DNA from: Lepidonotus clava | Taxonomy: Eukaryota; Annelida; Polychaeta; Phyllodocida; Polynoidae | Assembly (NCBI GenBank): GCA_936440205.1 | Contig: OW387148.1 | Span: forward strand, 38,909,003-38,973,002 | Length of the DNA: 64,000 bases | Direction of reading: 5' to 3' | Made by a program: the position numbers and the translations under genes | Shown: one piece after another, positions 10,327-21,479 of the stretch | How positions within the stretch are numbered: position 1 is the first letter of the stretch | Layout: each line of letters opens with the position of its first letter | Notes under the pieces: generated by a model | What the model was told of the DNA's origin: nothing | Databases searched by the model: none | What the model saw: the letters and a program-made list of their open reading frames with translations, nothing else

Positions 10327-11222
10327 CTAACCATTGTAGCTTACCACAACGTCCTTCAGTGTTACGTTTTGGTTGACCGCTATATCTGTCTTGATGGTAT
10401 CTCCCCATAACGCCAAGTGGAACTTGTCGACGGTCGAGTCTTTCAACTCGAATTCCTTAGTTTGCCGTGGATTCCCTTTGGTGGTCAAGGTGTGGATCAA
10501 GTGGACCTGAAATAATATATGTAAATTTTAAAATTTTATTTAAAAAAAAAGACTTCAATAGAAAATTGTTGATGTTGAAGATTCTGAAAGGTTAATTCTA
10601 AAGAATATGGTTATATAAAACAATTCACTAGTTTCCAAATTTTCATAATTATGTAATCCTTGCATTGGTTCATTGAAATTGGAATTTTAGAAAAAGAATC
10701 GTCTCGATGGAAAAGTTATGTTAAGGACAATTTCCAGTTGATTGTACACTTAATTTGGAAAAAGAATGGTTTTAAGTGGGTACTCTGACATGACTTTAAC
10801 AGTATTTTTAAAAGAAATAATCAATAAATTGAGAATTATACAAAATGAATGTTTGATTGGAAAGTAATAAATATGGTAATATTTTAAAACATGAATAATT
10901 ATTTGTGGACTAGGCTCTTCGAATGGATGAGGATCCAGTCATCCCTATAAGAAAAGTTTCTTAGCTTTACGGTTCACCCAACGCTGAATTTAGGTTTCTG
11001 GAAAATCCAGGCCCTAACACACGAAACCTCGTCCGAGAATACAGCGTGTGTCCTGTGTCTTTCTCCCTCCTCATTGCTGATAAAGTCTTCCAAGTTCATG
11101 ACTTTGAGAGTCATTTTCTTGGAAATGATACCTTCCGGATTTCTGATGTCAGATAGATCTGCTATCATGAGTTGGTTATCTGCTGTTGATTGAGGCATTT
11201 TGCGTACACGAGTTGATCTCAT
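10327..11222 (-). CDS. Two exon-like pieces of an OB-fold (RPA-like) protein
   Basis: On the minus strand, 11,222-10,974 reads from an ATG preceded in frame by a stop and encodes about 80 residues including MIADLSDIRNPEGIISKK. About 470 bases on, 10,506-10,327 is preceded by a good acceptor (TATTTCAG) and encodes KEFELKDSTVDKFHLALWGD. That pattern, ending in a strand with LALWGD, is typical of OB folds in replication protein A-like single-strand DNA binding proteins. A donor-like GTAAGC lies at 10,344-10,339; without it the frame ends at a stop 18 bases later. The phase between the two pieces is not certain and an exon could be missing between them. It could be a host gene, its decayed copy, or the RPA-like part of a Helitron. 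Function beyond nucleic acid binding is not supported. Confidence 0.45.
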
Positions 11223-11239
11223 GGGAGCTGCAGTCAATT

Positions 11240-11470
11240 GGGATTGTTGAGATTGTGATCACAAAAACAGGATTTAAGATTTTTGTTAACAGTCTAGGTG
11301 CACCTGCAAGACCATTAGGTAATGCTTGAAACTGATATCTAAAGAACACTTTTCTATCTAAATCTCAAGAATTTCCTATCATTTTCATTAATCAAGACTG
11401 AGTAATAATGTTGGTTGAAGATCAATTGATCCCATCCAAGCTCCTTGTCTCGTCATCTCTTTGGCCCGTT
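11240..11470. other. No recognised feature
   Basis: I see no motif or repeat match between the OB-fold piece and the next LINE tail. Confidence 0.3.
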
Positions 11471-11473
11471 GTA

Positions 11474-11541
11474 CCGTTTTCGCCATGAATATGACCTTAG
11501 TTGTCAAAATGGCATAAAGCATCCATTACTTACTCACTCAC
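11474..11541 (+). mobile_element. Short LINE/SINE 3' tail
   Basis: Only the stem-loop (CGCCAT, ATGGCA) and the tail CATCCATTACTTACTCACTC are present. It sits at the left edge of a DIRS-like fossil. Confidence 0.8.
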
Positions 11542-11544
11542 TTC

Positions 11545-12900
11545 GGCTTGTTCTAATGAACACATTTTAAAATGTTCATATTGCATGCACTCATTTACCT
11601 TTGTCAGATCCAAAATCATTCTAAATGAACCATCCTTTCTTGGTCAAAGAAAAATATTAGAAATTACTTGATGAGGATGTTTCTCTGCTATTTAAAAAAA
11701 AACATTTATCTAATAATTTCGAAATCTTTTTTGAAGCTGCTTCTTGTTCAATTTTCGACAGTTTATAGTTTACAAGGAAAATTGTTCTTTTTTCTGAATT
11801 GGTGTAGTCCAAAAAGGTATTTGATATCCTTTTACTGCTTCTATAACCCATTTATCATGAGTAACCTGTTTCCAAGCACCCACATAATGAGATATATTAC
11901 CACCAGTAAATGCACTCACCTCATCTACTTCTGGTAATTGTTAGCTTTCACTGGGAACCCCTGTTGGGTCTGATTCTGTTGTTGCTTGAACTAACCATAC
12001 TGAAGTGGCCCCTGCTGCATTGAAACCCCGATTGAGGAGCAAACTGTTGTTGCTGGAACATTGAAATGTGAACCTAACCTGCTGGTATGGGTTATAACCC
12101 CTCAAAATGGAGTACCTTGTGCATAAGGTTGTTGCATTCTTAACCTTTTAAGATTTTCAAACCTGTTTTTCTCCTGTTCAGGTTTCCTTTAAACCACTTT
12201 TCCCCTGATCCATTTTGAGGCTTCTACCTTTTTTGATTGTGTTCAACAAGTCACCTCCAAACAACCACTCAGGTGTTGTTTCATGACCCTTAGTGAGAAC
12301 TTTAACATGTGCAGGTGCTATACAAGGTTTAAGGATCTCTCTACCCCTGTTAGACAAACTGTTTGCGCAAAGGAAAGCAAATGAACCCCATCCAACAGAT
12401 TCTGACCGATAGAATCTAACTCTCTATCCTGATCACCTCTTATTTTCAAGAAGCTCTAAAGCTGGAGGAAAAGCTCCCAAAGCTTCCATGAATGCTTTTT
12501 GAATAGCTTTGATACTTGGATCCATATTACAGTACCTCTGATCTACCAACTGAAACAACTCCATATCTAATTTAGGTACTTTCATGTTTGGAACATTTTC
12601 TACCCTCTGATAAGTTTTGGCTAACTTTTCCATATCAGACGTGTAAGCACAATCATTCAGTGACTTTTTCAACACTCACGCTGCAGCTGGACTCACATTT
12701 GAGGAAAGTTTATCAACACCCTTCCCCTTGGTGATTTTCTTTTCAATAAATCCGCAAAAATCCCTTTGGATTTGATTTCAGGCATTGTAGTCTCTCAAAG
12801 TTCCTGTTTAGGATCATGAGAAACCTCTGATACATCGTCCTTTTCCGTTTCAATGACTGACACTTCCTCCCTTTCCGCCTCACTGATTTCATGGCACCTT
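11545..12900 (-). mobile_element. DIRS-like retrotransposon fossil (gag and start of RT)
   Basis: The minus strand from about 12,900 to 12,430 holds a gag-like region of the kind found in DIRS elements, with a long helical stretch. After a glutamine-rich region, 11,940-11,545 resembles the start of a DIRS-type reverse transcriptase. The element is heavily broken (many breaks), lacks most of the RT, RNase H and recombinase, and looks old. Its 3' side ends near the LINE tail at 11,474-11,541. It is probably not the same copy as the fossil at 37,533-40,061. Confidence 0.65.
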
Positions 12901-13341
12901 CCTCATTATGATAGGAAAACTACAATGCATAAACTGCAATACATTAAATACAAGGGTTATAAATTAATACAATATATAATTTGATCAGTTACATTACGAA
13001 TAAGTGAAACACTTGAATATGCTTGTTGACAGCATCAAAGCGACCGCCCTTTATCAAAACTAAAGGCAATAATTGGCCAAATAAATCATAATGAAACAAC
13101 AATTGTAGTAATGTAACAGGGTGAAGCCCTGCTGTAACAGGTGGTGGCTGCTTGGTCACATAACAAATTGAACTGTGGGTAGATATTCCCCACTGGATGA
13201 GAAACACTCGATGGTAGATATTCCCACAAGATGAGAAACACTCGATGGCAGCAACACCATTAACTTACTATTATTTCTAAAGATACTCACCAAAGCGTGT
13301 TTAAACCAATTTGTCCCAAACTGCCCTACATCCCACAGGTA
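12901..13341. other. No recognised feature
   Basis: Two short direct repeats are visible (GTAGATATTCCC..ATGAGAAACACTCGATGG at about 13,178 and 13,214). No gene is recognised. Confidence 0.35.
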
Positions 13342-13638
13342 CCCCATGGGGGTTCCAGGGACGAATCGGCCCCCAGTAGCCCTTATAAGGCGATCATATG
13401 GGGAACCCAGCACTGACCAAGTGGTTCTTTGGGCTCAATTCCTGGTTGTTGCTCAGTTCACTTAGGATGAGGTACAGCGAAAATGATTTCCAGGTTTTGA
13501 TCCCCTGCTGTTTGCCTGCCCTGTCACCTTCATCTCATAGATACAATCACCAAAAACAGAATTCATCCCAATCTGTTTTCCCTGTGAATATGACCTTAGT
13601 TGTTGATACAGCGTAAAGCATCCATTACTCACTCACTC
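13342..13638 (+). mobile_element. SINE, full length, type A tail
   Basis: It starts CCCCATGGGGGTTCC and ends AAAGCATCCATTACTCACTC. As at 7,682, inverted LINE ORF1 sequence follows directly. Confidence 0.85.
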
Positions 13639-14745
13639 CTAGAAGAGCTTTGACTGTTACAACTCTTTTTTCTATTTGATGGAGCTTCTGATGATGGAAA
13701 AGATGAATTCGAAGTTGATTTTGATGTACTTGCATTAGGTTCTGTCTGAGTAACCTTTCCAGCTACCACAACCTGGATGCCTGAGGGACCACGCACTGAT
13801 TTATCTAATTTCAACCAGGTGTAGTCTGTCTGACATTCAACTGTCCTGAGATTACGTTTAACCGCGGCCGCATAGGAAGTGGTTCTCTGGATTCTTATGG
13901 TCCCTTCCACCATCTTCCTTGCTTCCAGGTAACTGACACGATTTTCAGTTTTTATCTTTTGGATCGATTTTTCATTGATCCACACAGGACAGTCTTTCGA
14001 CGTGGCCATGTGGGCACCTTGACAATTGATGCATTTAGCATTGTTGACACATTCCATATTGTAGTGTCCCTTTTGACCACATCAGAGACAGGTCTGCTTG
14101 TTAGAGCAGGAGTCTCTGCCATGACCATACCTCTGGCACTTAAAACAGCGGAGTGGATTTGGTATGAACAAATGCACATCAATGTGGAGATAACCAACTT
14201 TAAGTTTCTTGGGAGGAGATGGTCTGTCAAAAGTGAGGATATAGGTGTTTGTCAGAATGACATTACCTTTTTTCCTAATTTATATCCTTTTGACAAAGGA
14301 AACACCTTGAGGACGCACTTCTCTAGTGATTTCATCCTCACCAACATCTCGAAGTTCTCTACATCGGATTACTCCATTGCTTGAATTCAGAGATCTGTGA
14401 GGAGAGGCTTTCATGCCAACACCAGCCAGCGTAGTGGCATGCTGCAGGTTGGTGGCATGGGCCTTCTTATCACACTCCACAAGAATTTGGCCAGATCGTA
14501 GTTTATGAATTTCCTTCACCTTGCCAGCTATTACTTCAATGCCTTTATTTATGGCTGAGGATTCATATTGTCGGAAGGCTCAAGAATAAAAAACCTAGGC
14601 CAGTATTCATTTTCATTTTCAGTATTCTGTACATGTTGCGGGTCTTCATCTTCAGTAAACGGACGTTTGTTGGGGTTGTTTTTGTTATGTGCCCTATAAG
14701 TACAAAGGGTGTTCATCCCCCTTGCTCCTCACCCACCTCGGAGTC
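13639..14745 (-). pseudogene. Inverted LINE ORF1 with part of 5' UTR
   Basis: Read on the minus strand, the match to LINE copy 1 runs from the 5' UTR (about 16,450) through the ORF1 zinc knuckle region and into the serine-rich ORF1 end (about 17,640), where it stops. The zinc knuckle words CX2CX4HX4C can be followed, but the frame is interrupted at least twice. The piece has neither LINE end, and it lies in the opposite direction to all LINE and SINE tails around it. Confidence 0.85.
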
Positions 14746-15785
14746 ACAGGTGACAACTATTTTGCCACCCACGTCCTCCCATCTTGACAAATGTTTTGGC
14801 AGCCACCAGGCAGTTGATTGCCTCCAGCCTGGTGATGTGGTGTTTGGTGGAGGTGGAGCTTTAAAAATAGGTACCGTTTGTGGCACCCGCCCCTTCCATA
14901 CACATGTCTGCAGATATCTCCTGGGTACGGCAGGGCTTGGGAACGATAGCTCTGCTCTCGAACTTGGCCAGACAACATCAAAACCAGGCAAAGCTGCTCT
15001 TTGTGCCGAGATTCATTAGTTTCCATTAGATACCTGAGTTACACAGGAATAACCCATGTCAATAAAAGCATACAAATTCAGTTGCAGTGAAATAGAACAT
15101 AAAAGTAGTAACAATTTGTTAACATTAAATGATTCAATAGCTCCTCTATATAATACATTTTTCTTAGACTTTGAATTATTTTGATAATAGGTTTGAAAAA
15201 CTAAAGCGTCATATAATTGTGCAAATTTGTATAAACCACTTTTTGATATATTCTACTATCCATCTGTAAGCTAAAATGTAAACTTCAATCAGGTTGATCA
15301 CATCCTCCCTATTATGCATGGCCAAGTATTCATGTACATTACTGTCTAATTTGTCCCTCACCTCATCAGTTCATCTCATCACTCACCGGCCTCTCTTTTC
15401 TTCCCTGCCTTCTTCCCTTTTTTTTCTGGTGGGTGTTTTGTCTTTCTTGGGGGTATTTTGAAGGGTGGTAGTGGGCCATGTCCTGTGTACCCTGTTTGAC
15501 GATATTGGCCCCATACAACCGTGGACCAGATGGTGTTTTTAGTTCAGTGGTTAGACTCTTGCTTGCTCCTTCTGGTATACTGGGCATGTCAGTGCAAGGT
15601 GATGGTAAGCACGAATCTGAATCTCCATTCAGTCTATTGCATCTCCTTACTTCAGGTGAACGGTACCAGTGCTTTTTTCGGAATTATCTAGGTTTTGTGA
15701 GAGGAATGGCAACCTCAGCTGTGTATTGAAATTATCAAATGATATCAGGGTTCATATTATCAAGTGTGTCATATTCTTAATATGG
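14746..15785. other. Unassigned stretch
   Basis: Open frames of 80-90 codons exist on the minus strand at 14,713-15,026 and of 73-83 codons near 15,366-15,729. I recognise none of them. The region 15,027-15,300 is A/T-rich and shows nothing. Confidence 0.3.
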
Positions 15786-16120
15786 CCCCCATGGGGATCC
15801 GGGGTGGGGGTTCCTTCAGGAGCCTCCTGGGAAGAATAGGTCCCTAGCATCCCCTTGCTGATCGTAGGAGGCGACAAATGGGGCAATTTGTTTGCCGTGA
15901 ATTGCGACCCGTGTTGTTTGGAGGCGGAGATCCTGGTGTCATGAGGGCATCTGCGAGGCTATGGGGCTTCGAAGATTGCGGATTCATAGTGTTCCTCCTC
16001 TTGCCCAATACTGCACTTTGGCTCCAAATTCATCTAGACTGGAGGTTGGAGAGGCCCGATCCAATCAATCGGCTGGTCATGCTGAGCCCTAGGATACTTA
16101 AAGTTACAGAAAGTTAATAT

Positions 16121-16270
16121 TGCCCATAACATCAGTGGCTTTCCTTTCATATTGCCCATAACATCAGTGGCTTTAATTTGCCAATAACTTCAGTGGCCTT
16201 TGGCTTTCTCTTTATTTTGCCAATAACATCGGTGGCTGTCTTTTTATTTTGCCCATAATATCAGTGGCTT
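16121..16270 (+). repeat. Tandem repeat in LINE 5' UTR, about five units
   Basis: The word TTGCCCATAACATCAGTGGC, with small changes, occurs five times at spacings of about 27-39 bases. LINE copy 2 has a single unit at about 40,337-40,360. Variable 5' UTR repeats in other LINEs act as promoter modules; that role is inference here. Confidence 0.85.
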
Positions 16271-16498
16271 TTCAAACTTAATTGGATAGTTGTTCTTCTC
16301 TAACAATTTCAAACAATCTATTTACTTTTATATCCTAGAAGGCAGTGGCTAGGGCTAATCTAGTAGTTGGTTGACTATTAGAGTATATCCCTCTTGTATC
16401 TCTGGTGTGTATCTGACAGTTTCCGCAGCTCTGCACATCCCCTTGTAGGACTCCGAGGTGGGTGGGGAGCAAGGGGGATGAACAACCTGTGTACTCAT

Positions 16499-17811
16499 AT
16501 GGCACATAACAAAAACAACCCCAACAAACGTCCGTTAACTGATGATGAAGACCCGGAACATTTACAGAATACTGAAAATGAAAATGAATACTGGCCTAGG
16601 TTTTTGATTCTTGAGCCTTCCGACAATACGAATCCTTCCGACAATACGAATCCTTCCGACAATACGAATCCTTTGTCCAAGCTATCTCCTTTTGCCATAA
16701 ATAAAGGCATTGAAGGAATAGCTGGCAAGGTGAAGGATATTCGTAAACTACGATCTGGCCAAATTCTTGTGGAGTGTGATAAGAAGGCCCATGCCACCAA
16801 CCTGCAGCGTGCCACTACGCTTGCTGGTGTTGGCATGAAAGCCTCTCCTCACAGATCTTTGAATTCAAGCAAAGGAGTAATCCGATGTAGAGAACTTCGA
16901 GATGTTGGTGAGGATGTAATCACTAGAGAACTGCATCCTCAAGGTGTTTCCTTTGTCAAAAGGATATCTATTAGGAAAGAAGGTAATGTCATTCCGACAA
17001 ACACCTATATCCTCACTTTTGACAGACCTTCTCCTCCCAAGAAACTTAAAGTTGGTTATCTCCACGTTGATGTGGATTTGTTCATACCAAATCCACTCCG
17101 CTGTTTTAAGTGTCAGAGGTATGGTCATGGCAGAGACTCCTGCTCTAACGAGCAGACTTGTCTCCGATGTGGTCAAAAGGACATGACAATGTGGAATGTG
17201 TCAACGATGCGAAATGCATCAATTGTCAAGGTGCCCACATGGCCACGTCGAAAGACTGTCCTGTGTGGATCAAAGAAAAATCGATCCAAAAGGTAAAAAC
17301 TGAAAATCGTGTCAGTTACCCGGAAGCAAGGAAGATGGTGGAAGGGACCATAAGAGTCCCTGGAGCCACTTCCTATGCGGCCGTGGTAAAGCCGAAACTC
17401 AGGACAGTTGAATGTCAGACAGACTACACCTGGTTGAAATTAGATAAACCAGTGCGTGGTCCCTCAGGCATCCAGGTCGTGGTAGCCGGAAAGGTCACTC
17501 AGACAGAATCTAGCGCTAGTACATCTAAATCAACTTCGAATTCATCTGTTCCATCATCTGTTCCATCATCTGAAGCTCCATCAAATAGGAAAAAAAGTCG
17601 TAACAGTCGAAGCTCCTCTAGGGCTTCAGCTGAAAACAGACAAAGTCAATCTAGTCAGGAACAGCATAGTAAACTAGAAAGGAGTCATTTGCCATTGACA
17701 AATAGATTCCAGAATTTAAACGAAGTTGAGATGGAAGAAGCTGCGGCTGCAAGTCACAGCGTGTCCCCCCAAAATAAGATCCGGGGACGATCTCCTGTCC
17801 ATCCACCTTGA
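16499..17811 (+). pseudogene. LINE copy 1 ORF1, zinc-knuckle nucleic acid-binding protein
   Basis: ORF1 proteins coat the LINE RNA. The start ATG at 16,499 has the same context (ACTCATATGG) in copy 2, although an upstream in-frame extension is open here. The N-terminal third is polar and holds three copies of PSDNTN. A conserved central block (KDIRKLRSGQILVECDKKAH) follows, then three zinc knuckles: CFKCQRYGHGRDSC, CX2CX4HX4C, and CINCQGAHMATSKDC. The C-terminus is serine-rich. One G is missing near 17,176, inside the second knuckle, compared with copy 2, so the protein is split into two frames. Undamaged it would be about 437 residues. The stop overlaps the ORF2 start as TGATG. Confidence 0.9.
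16617..16670 (+). repeat. 18-bp tandem triplication in ORF1
   Basis: CCTTCCGACAATACGAAT occurs three times in a row and keeps the frame (PSDNTN x3). Copy 2 has one unit at the same place. Confidence 0.95.
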
Positions 17812-20800
17812 TGGCAGGAAGATCAATCTTCCAATGGAACTGTCGAGGTTTTAGAGCCAATTTTAATGAACTTAAAATTTTAGTTGGTCATTATAATCCT
17901 CTTGCCCTGTGTCTCCAGGAAACCCTTTTAAAAAGAGAAGACAATATCACCTTTAAAGGATATCACATATATAATACATATGCCCCTGATGGTGGAAGAG
18001 CCTCAGGGGGCTCATCCATTTTAATAAGACAAGATATCATGCATAGTCTTATTCCATTAAATACCAATTTTCAAACAATAGCAGTCAGAGTGACATTACA
18101 TAAAACCATTACTCTTTGTTCATTCTACCTTCCACCAAATTCAAATCATAATACACAGGAATTAGAAAATCTCTTTAACCAGTTGCCTTCACCAGTCCTC
18201 ATAATGGGAGATTTCATTGGTCATAATCCCTTATGGGGTGGTGACAGATATGATGATAAGGGCAGGATGATTGAAGATATTATTAATGACCTAGATTTAT
18301 GTGTTTTAAATTATGGCTCTTACACCTATTTACATCCGGGTTATGGTACGTATTCTGCTATTGACTTAACATTAGCTGACCCTCGTCTGTTGTTGGACTT
18401 CTCCTGGAGAGTATTAAACGACCTCCATGGAAGTGACCATTTTCCAATCTTAGTCAATATTGACGATCCTAATATAGGTCTAAAAGAGCCTCGATGGAGG
18501 CTCAATAAGGCCGATTGGGAGTCCTTCCAGACTTTATGTCAGGAGAGGCTGTCAGCAGACGATTCATTTATTCAATTTTCTACAAAGTTACTTTCTATAG
18601 CAGAAGAAACTATCCCCAAAACCTCGACAGTTCCTAAGCACATCCGTAATCCATGGTTTAATGACACATGCAAAAAGGCCATTAAAGATAGAAAGAAGGC
18701 CTTGAGAACATTTAAACAAAGACCAACTGCTGACAATTTAACTCAATTTAAGATAAAAAGGGCTCAGGCCCGAAGAATCATATGGGAATCAAAACGACAG
18801 TGTTGGAGGGATTATGTTTCGGGGGTTAACTCCCGGACACCCATGAAAAAGGTCTGGACTATGGTCCGTAAGATAAAAGGCAAGGGGGGCCAGGCCAGAG
18901 TCCAGCACCTACAAGATGGAGGCAATCTTTTGACCTCTCCTGTTGAGGTGGTCGAAAGATTGGCTGAAACATTTCAACATCATTCTTCTTCCGCCAACTG
19001 TCACTCCCAATTCAAACCAATTAAAATCAGAGAAGAAAGAAAACCATTAAATTTTACATCGGATAATTCTGAGGGATATAATCAAGCCTTTAGCATAGAC
19101 GAACTTTTAAAATCTCTCAATAAATCTCATAATACAGCAGTTGGTCCTGATAAAATTCATTATGACTTCCTCAAACACCTTCCTAAACCAGTGCTCAAGA
19201 TTCTTTTGAATCTTTTCAATCAGATATGGGATAGTGGCCAACTGCTAACGTCTTGGCAGGAAGCCACCATTATTCCTATTCCAAAGCCTGGTAAAGATCA
19301 TAATGATCCTTCTAATTATAGGCCTATAGCATTAACATCTTGCATCTGCAAAACCATGGAGCGGATGATCAATGATCGACTCGTCTGGATGCTGGAATCT
19401 CAACATCAGATTTCAGAATTTCAGAGTGGATTCAGACGAGGAAGAAGCACCCTCGATCATTTGATAAGATTAGAATCTTTCATCAGAGATGCCTTTATTC
19501 AGAAGCAACATGTCGTGTCAGTCTTTTTTGATTTGGAAAAGGCATGTGACACGACATGGAAATATGGTATTATGAAAGATTTATATAATATGGGATTTCG
19601 TGGCCGTTTACCCATTTTTATTAGGAATTTTCTATCTAATCGTCACTTTAGGGTGCGATTAGACACCACTCTGTCTGATATTTACAATCAAGAACTTGGT
19701 GTTCCTCAGGGAAGCATCTTATCTGTAACCCTGTTTAGCATCAAAATCAATAGTATTGTACAGTGTCTACAAAAAGACATGTCCTGTAGTTTATATGTTG
19801 ATGATTTCCTCATATGCTATAAGGGCAAAAACATGAACATTATAGAGAGGCAAATTCAATTAAATCTAAACAAGATCCACAAATGGTCAATAGATAATGG
19901 TTTTAAATTTTCCAAAGCAAAGACAGTGGCTGTTCACTTTTGTCAGTTGAGATCCCTCCATCTGGACCCTGAGTTGAAGATGGATGGTGATCCAATCAAA
20001 GTAGTAGAACAGACCAAGTTTTTAGGTTTGATTTTTGATCAAAAGTTGTCTTTTATTCCACATATTAACAGTCTAAGGACAAAATGTAACAAGGCTCTGG
20101 ATATCATAAAAGTTCTGGCAAACACCACTTGGGGTTCTGACAGCAAAATCTTATTACAACTTTATAGAGCTTTGATTAGATCAAAGCTTGATTATGGCTG
20201 TCAGGTCTATGGGTCAGCACGCGCATCATATATCAAGAAGCTAGACTCCGTCCATCATCAGGGGCTGCAGCTGGCATTGGGTGCTTTTAGGACATCGCCA
20301 GTCCAAAGCCTCTATGTGGAGGCGGGGGAATCTTCATTAACCAATAGAAGATTAAAACTTTCCCTTCAATTCATCATTAAGTTAAAAACAAATGCTTCTA
20401 ATCCTGCCTTTAAGTGCGTATTTCAACCCCAAAACGAACATCTCTATGCTGCCAGACCAAACTACATCCAACCTTTTGGCATTCGAATGAAACCTCACAT
20501 TCAAATCATCAAGATCCACAAAGGCATTTTGTAACAGCCTCATTTTTCAGTCATTCCTCCATGGAGACTCAAACCACCTAATATCAACTTTGACCTCACC
20601 AAATCCAAAAAGTCAGTGACTCAACCATTGGATTACGTGTCCCGGTATCATGAAGTTCGAAACAAATTTCCTCATCATTCTCCTGTTTTCACTGATGGTT
20701 CAAAGGATGGGAAACGTGCTTCAGCAGCGTCTGTCTGCTGCGGTAAGAAACACTTTGCCCGTCTACCTGACTTCAGTTCTATTTTCACAGCTGAAGCAGT

Positions 20801-21479
20801 TGCCATTATTATTGCTTTGGGGGCCATTCAGCGGGCAGAGGAAAAGAACTTTATCATTTTTACCGACTCAAAGTCCTGTCTTCAGGCTTTGCAGTTTTTG
20901 AAAACTGAACATACACTCATTATGAGAATTCTTCTCTGGCTACAAAAGTTGGCCAACTCAGGATTTGGTGTTCAGTTCTGTTGGATACCGGGTCATGTAG
21001 GCATTCATGGTAATGAGTTAGCTGACCAAACGGCCAAGAAGGGATTGGACAAAGCAGTCCTTCCTTTTCCAATTCCTCACATAGATTTTAAACCGAGAAT
21101 CGTTGAATACATCAATGAGAGATGGCAAAATGAATGGGACCAGTTCCCCAATAACAAACTGCATTCTATTTTCCCAACCATCAAAGATGTTAAACCGAAT
21201 GTTCTTAAATCTAGAAAAGATCAATCTGTTTTTACCAGAATTAGAATTGGTCATTCTAGACTTACACATGTTTTTCTTTTAAAGGGTGAGCCCCAACTGG
21301 AATGTATTGTTTGTAACCAACCTTTAACCATCAAGCATCTCCTTTTGGAATGCCCTGATTTTGAACAGATACATAGACAGTTCTATCAGGTAGCTGGTCT
21401 ACCTGAACTTTTTAACACTGTACAGTCTGATCGTATCATCCATTTTTTGAAAACAGCTGGTCTGTATGGACTGATATGA
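17811..21479 (+). pseudogene. LINE copy 1 ORF2: endonuclease, reverse transcriptase, RNase H
   Basis: ORF2 nicks the target, primes and copies the RNA. The start ATG at 17,811 overlaps the ORF1 stop. Residues about 1-225 are an APE-type endonuclease (QWNCRG, QET, GDFIGHNPLWGG, SAIDLTLA, SDHFPI). The asparagine normal in GD(F/L)N is isoleucine here, whereas copy 2 has it. The reverse transcriptase follows (GVPQGSILS, YVDDFLICY), then RNase H (FTDGSKDG, FTAEA, FTDSKS, HGNELADQ) and a C-terminal CIVCNQPLTIKHLLLEC motif. The frame spans 1,222 codons and is broken only by an in-frame TAA at 20,532, created by an inversion of 32 bases at 20,501-20,532. The frame is otherwise kept to the TGA at 21,479. 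Confidence 0.95.

Noticed and set aside
13639-14745. 5' inversion by twin priming of a LINE
   Set aside because: Twin priming would leave the 3' part of the same LINE on the other side; no such part follows at 14,746.
14713-15026. Two overlapping ~90-codon minus-strand frames
   Set aside because: No motif, no splice context and no repeat partner; left as unassigned.
15786-15890. HDV-like self-cleaving ribozyme at the LINE 5' end
   Set aside because: GGCGAC and complementary GGGTCC/GGACCC invite the idea, but I could not build the nested double pseudoknot from the sequence.
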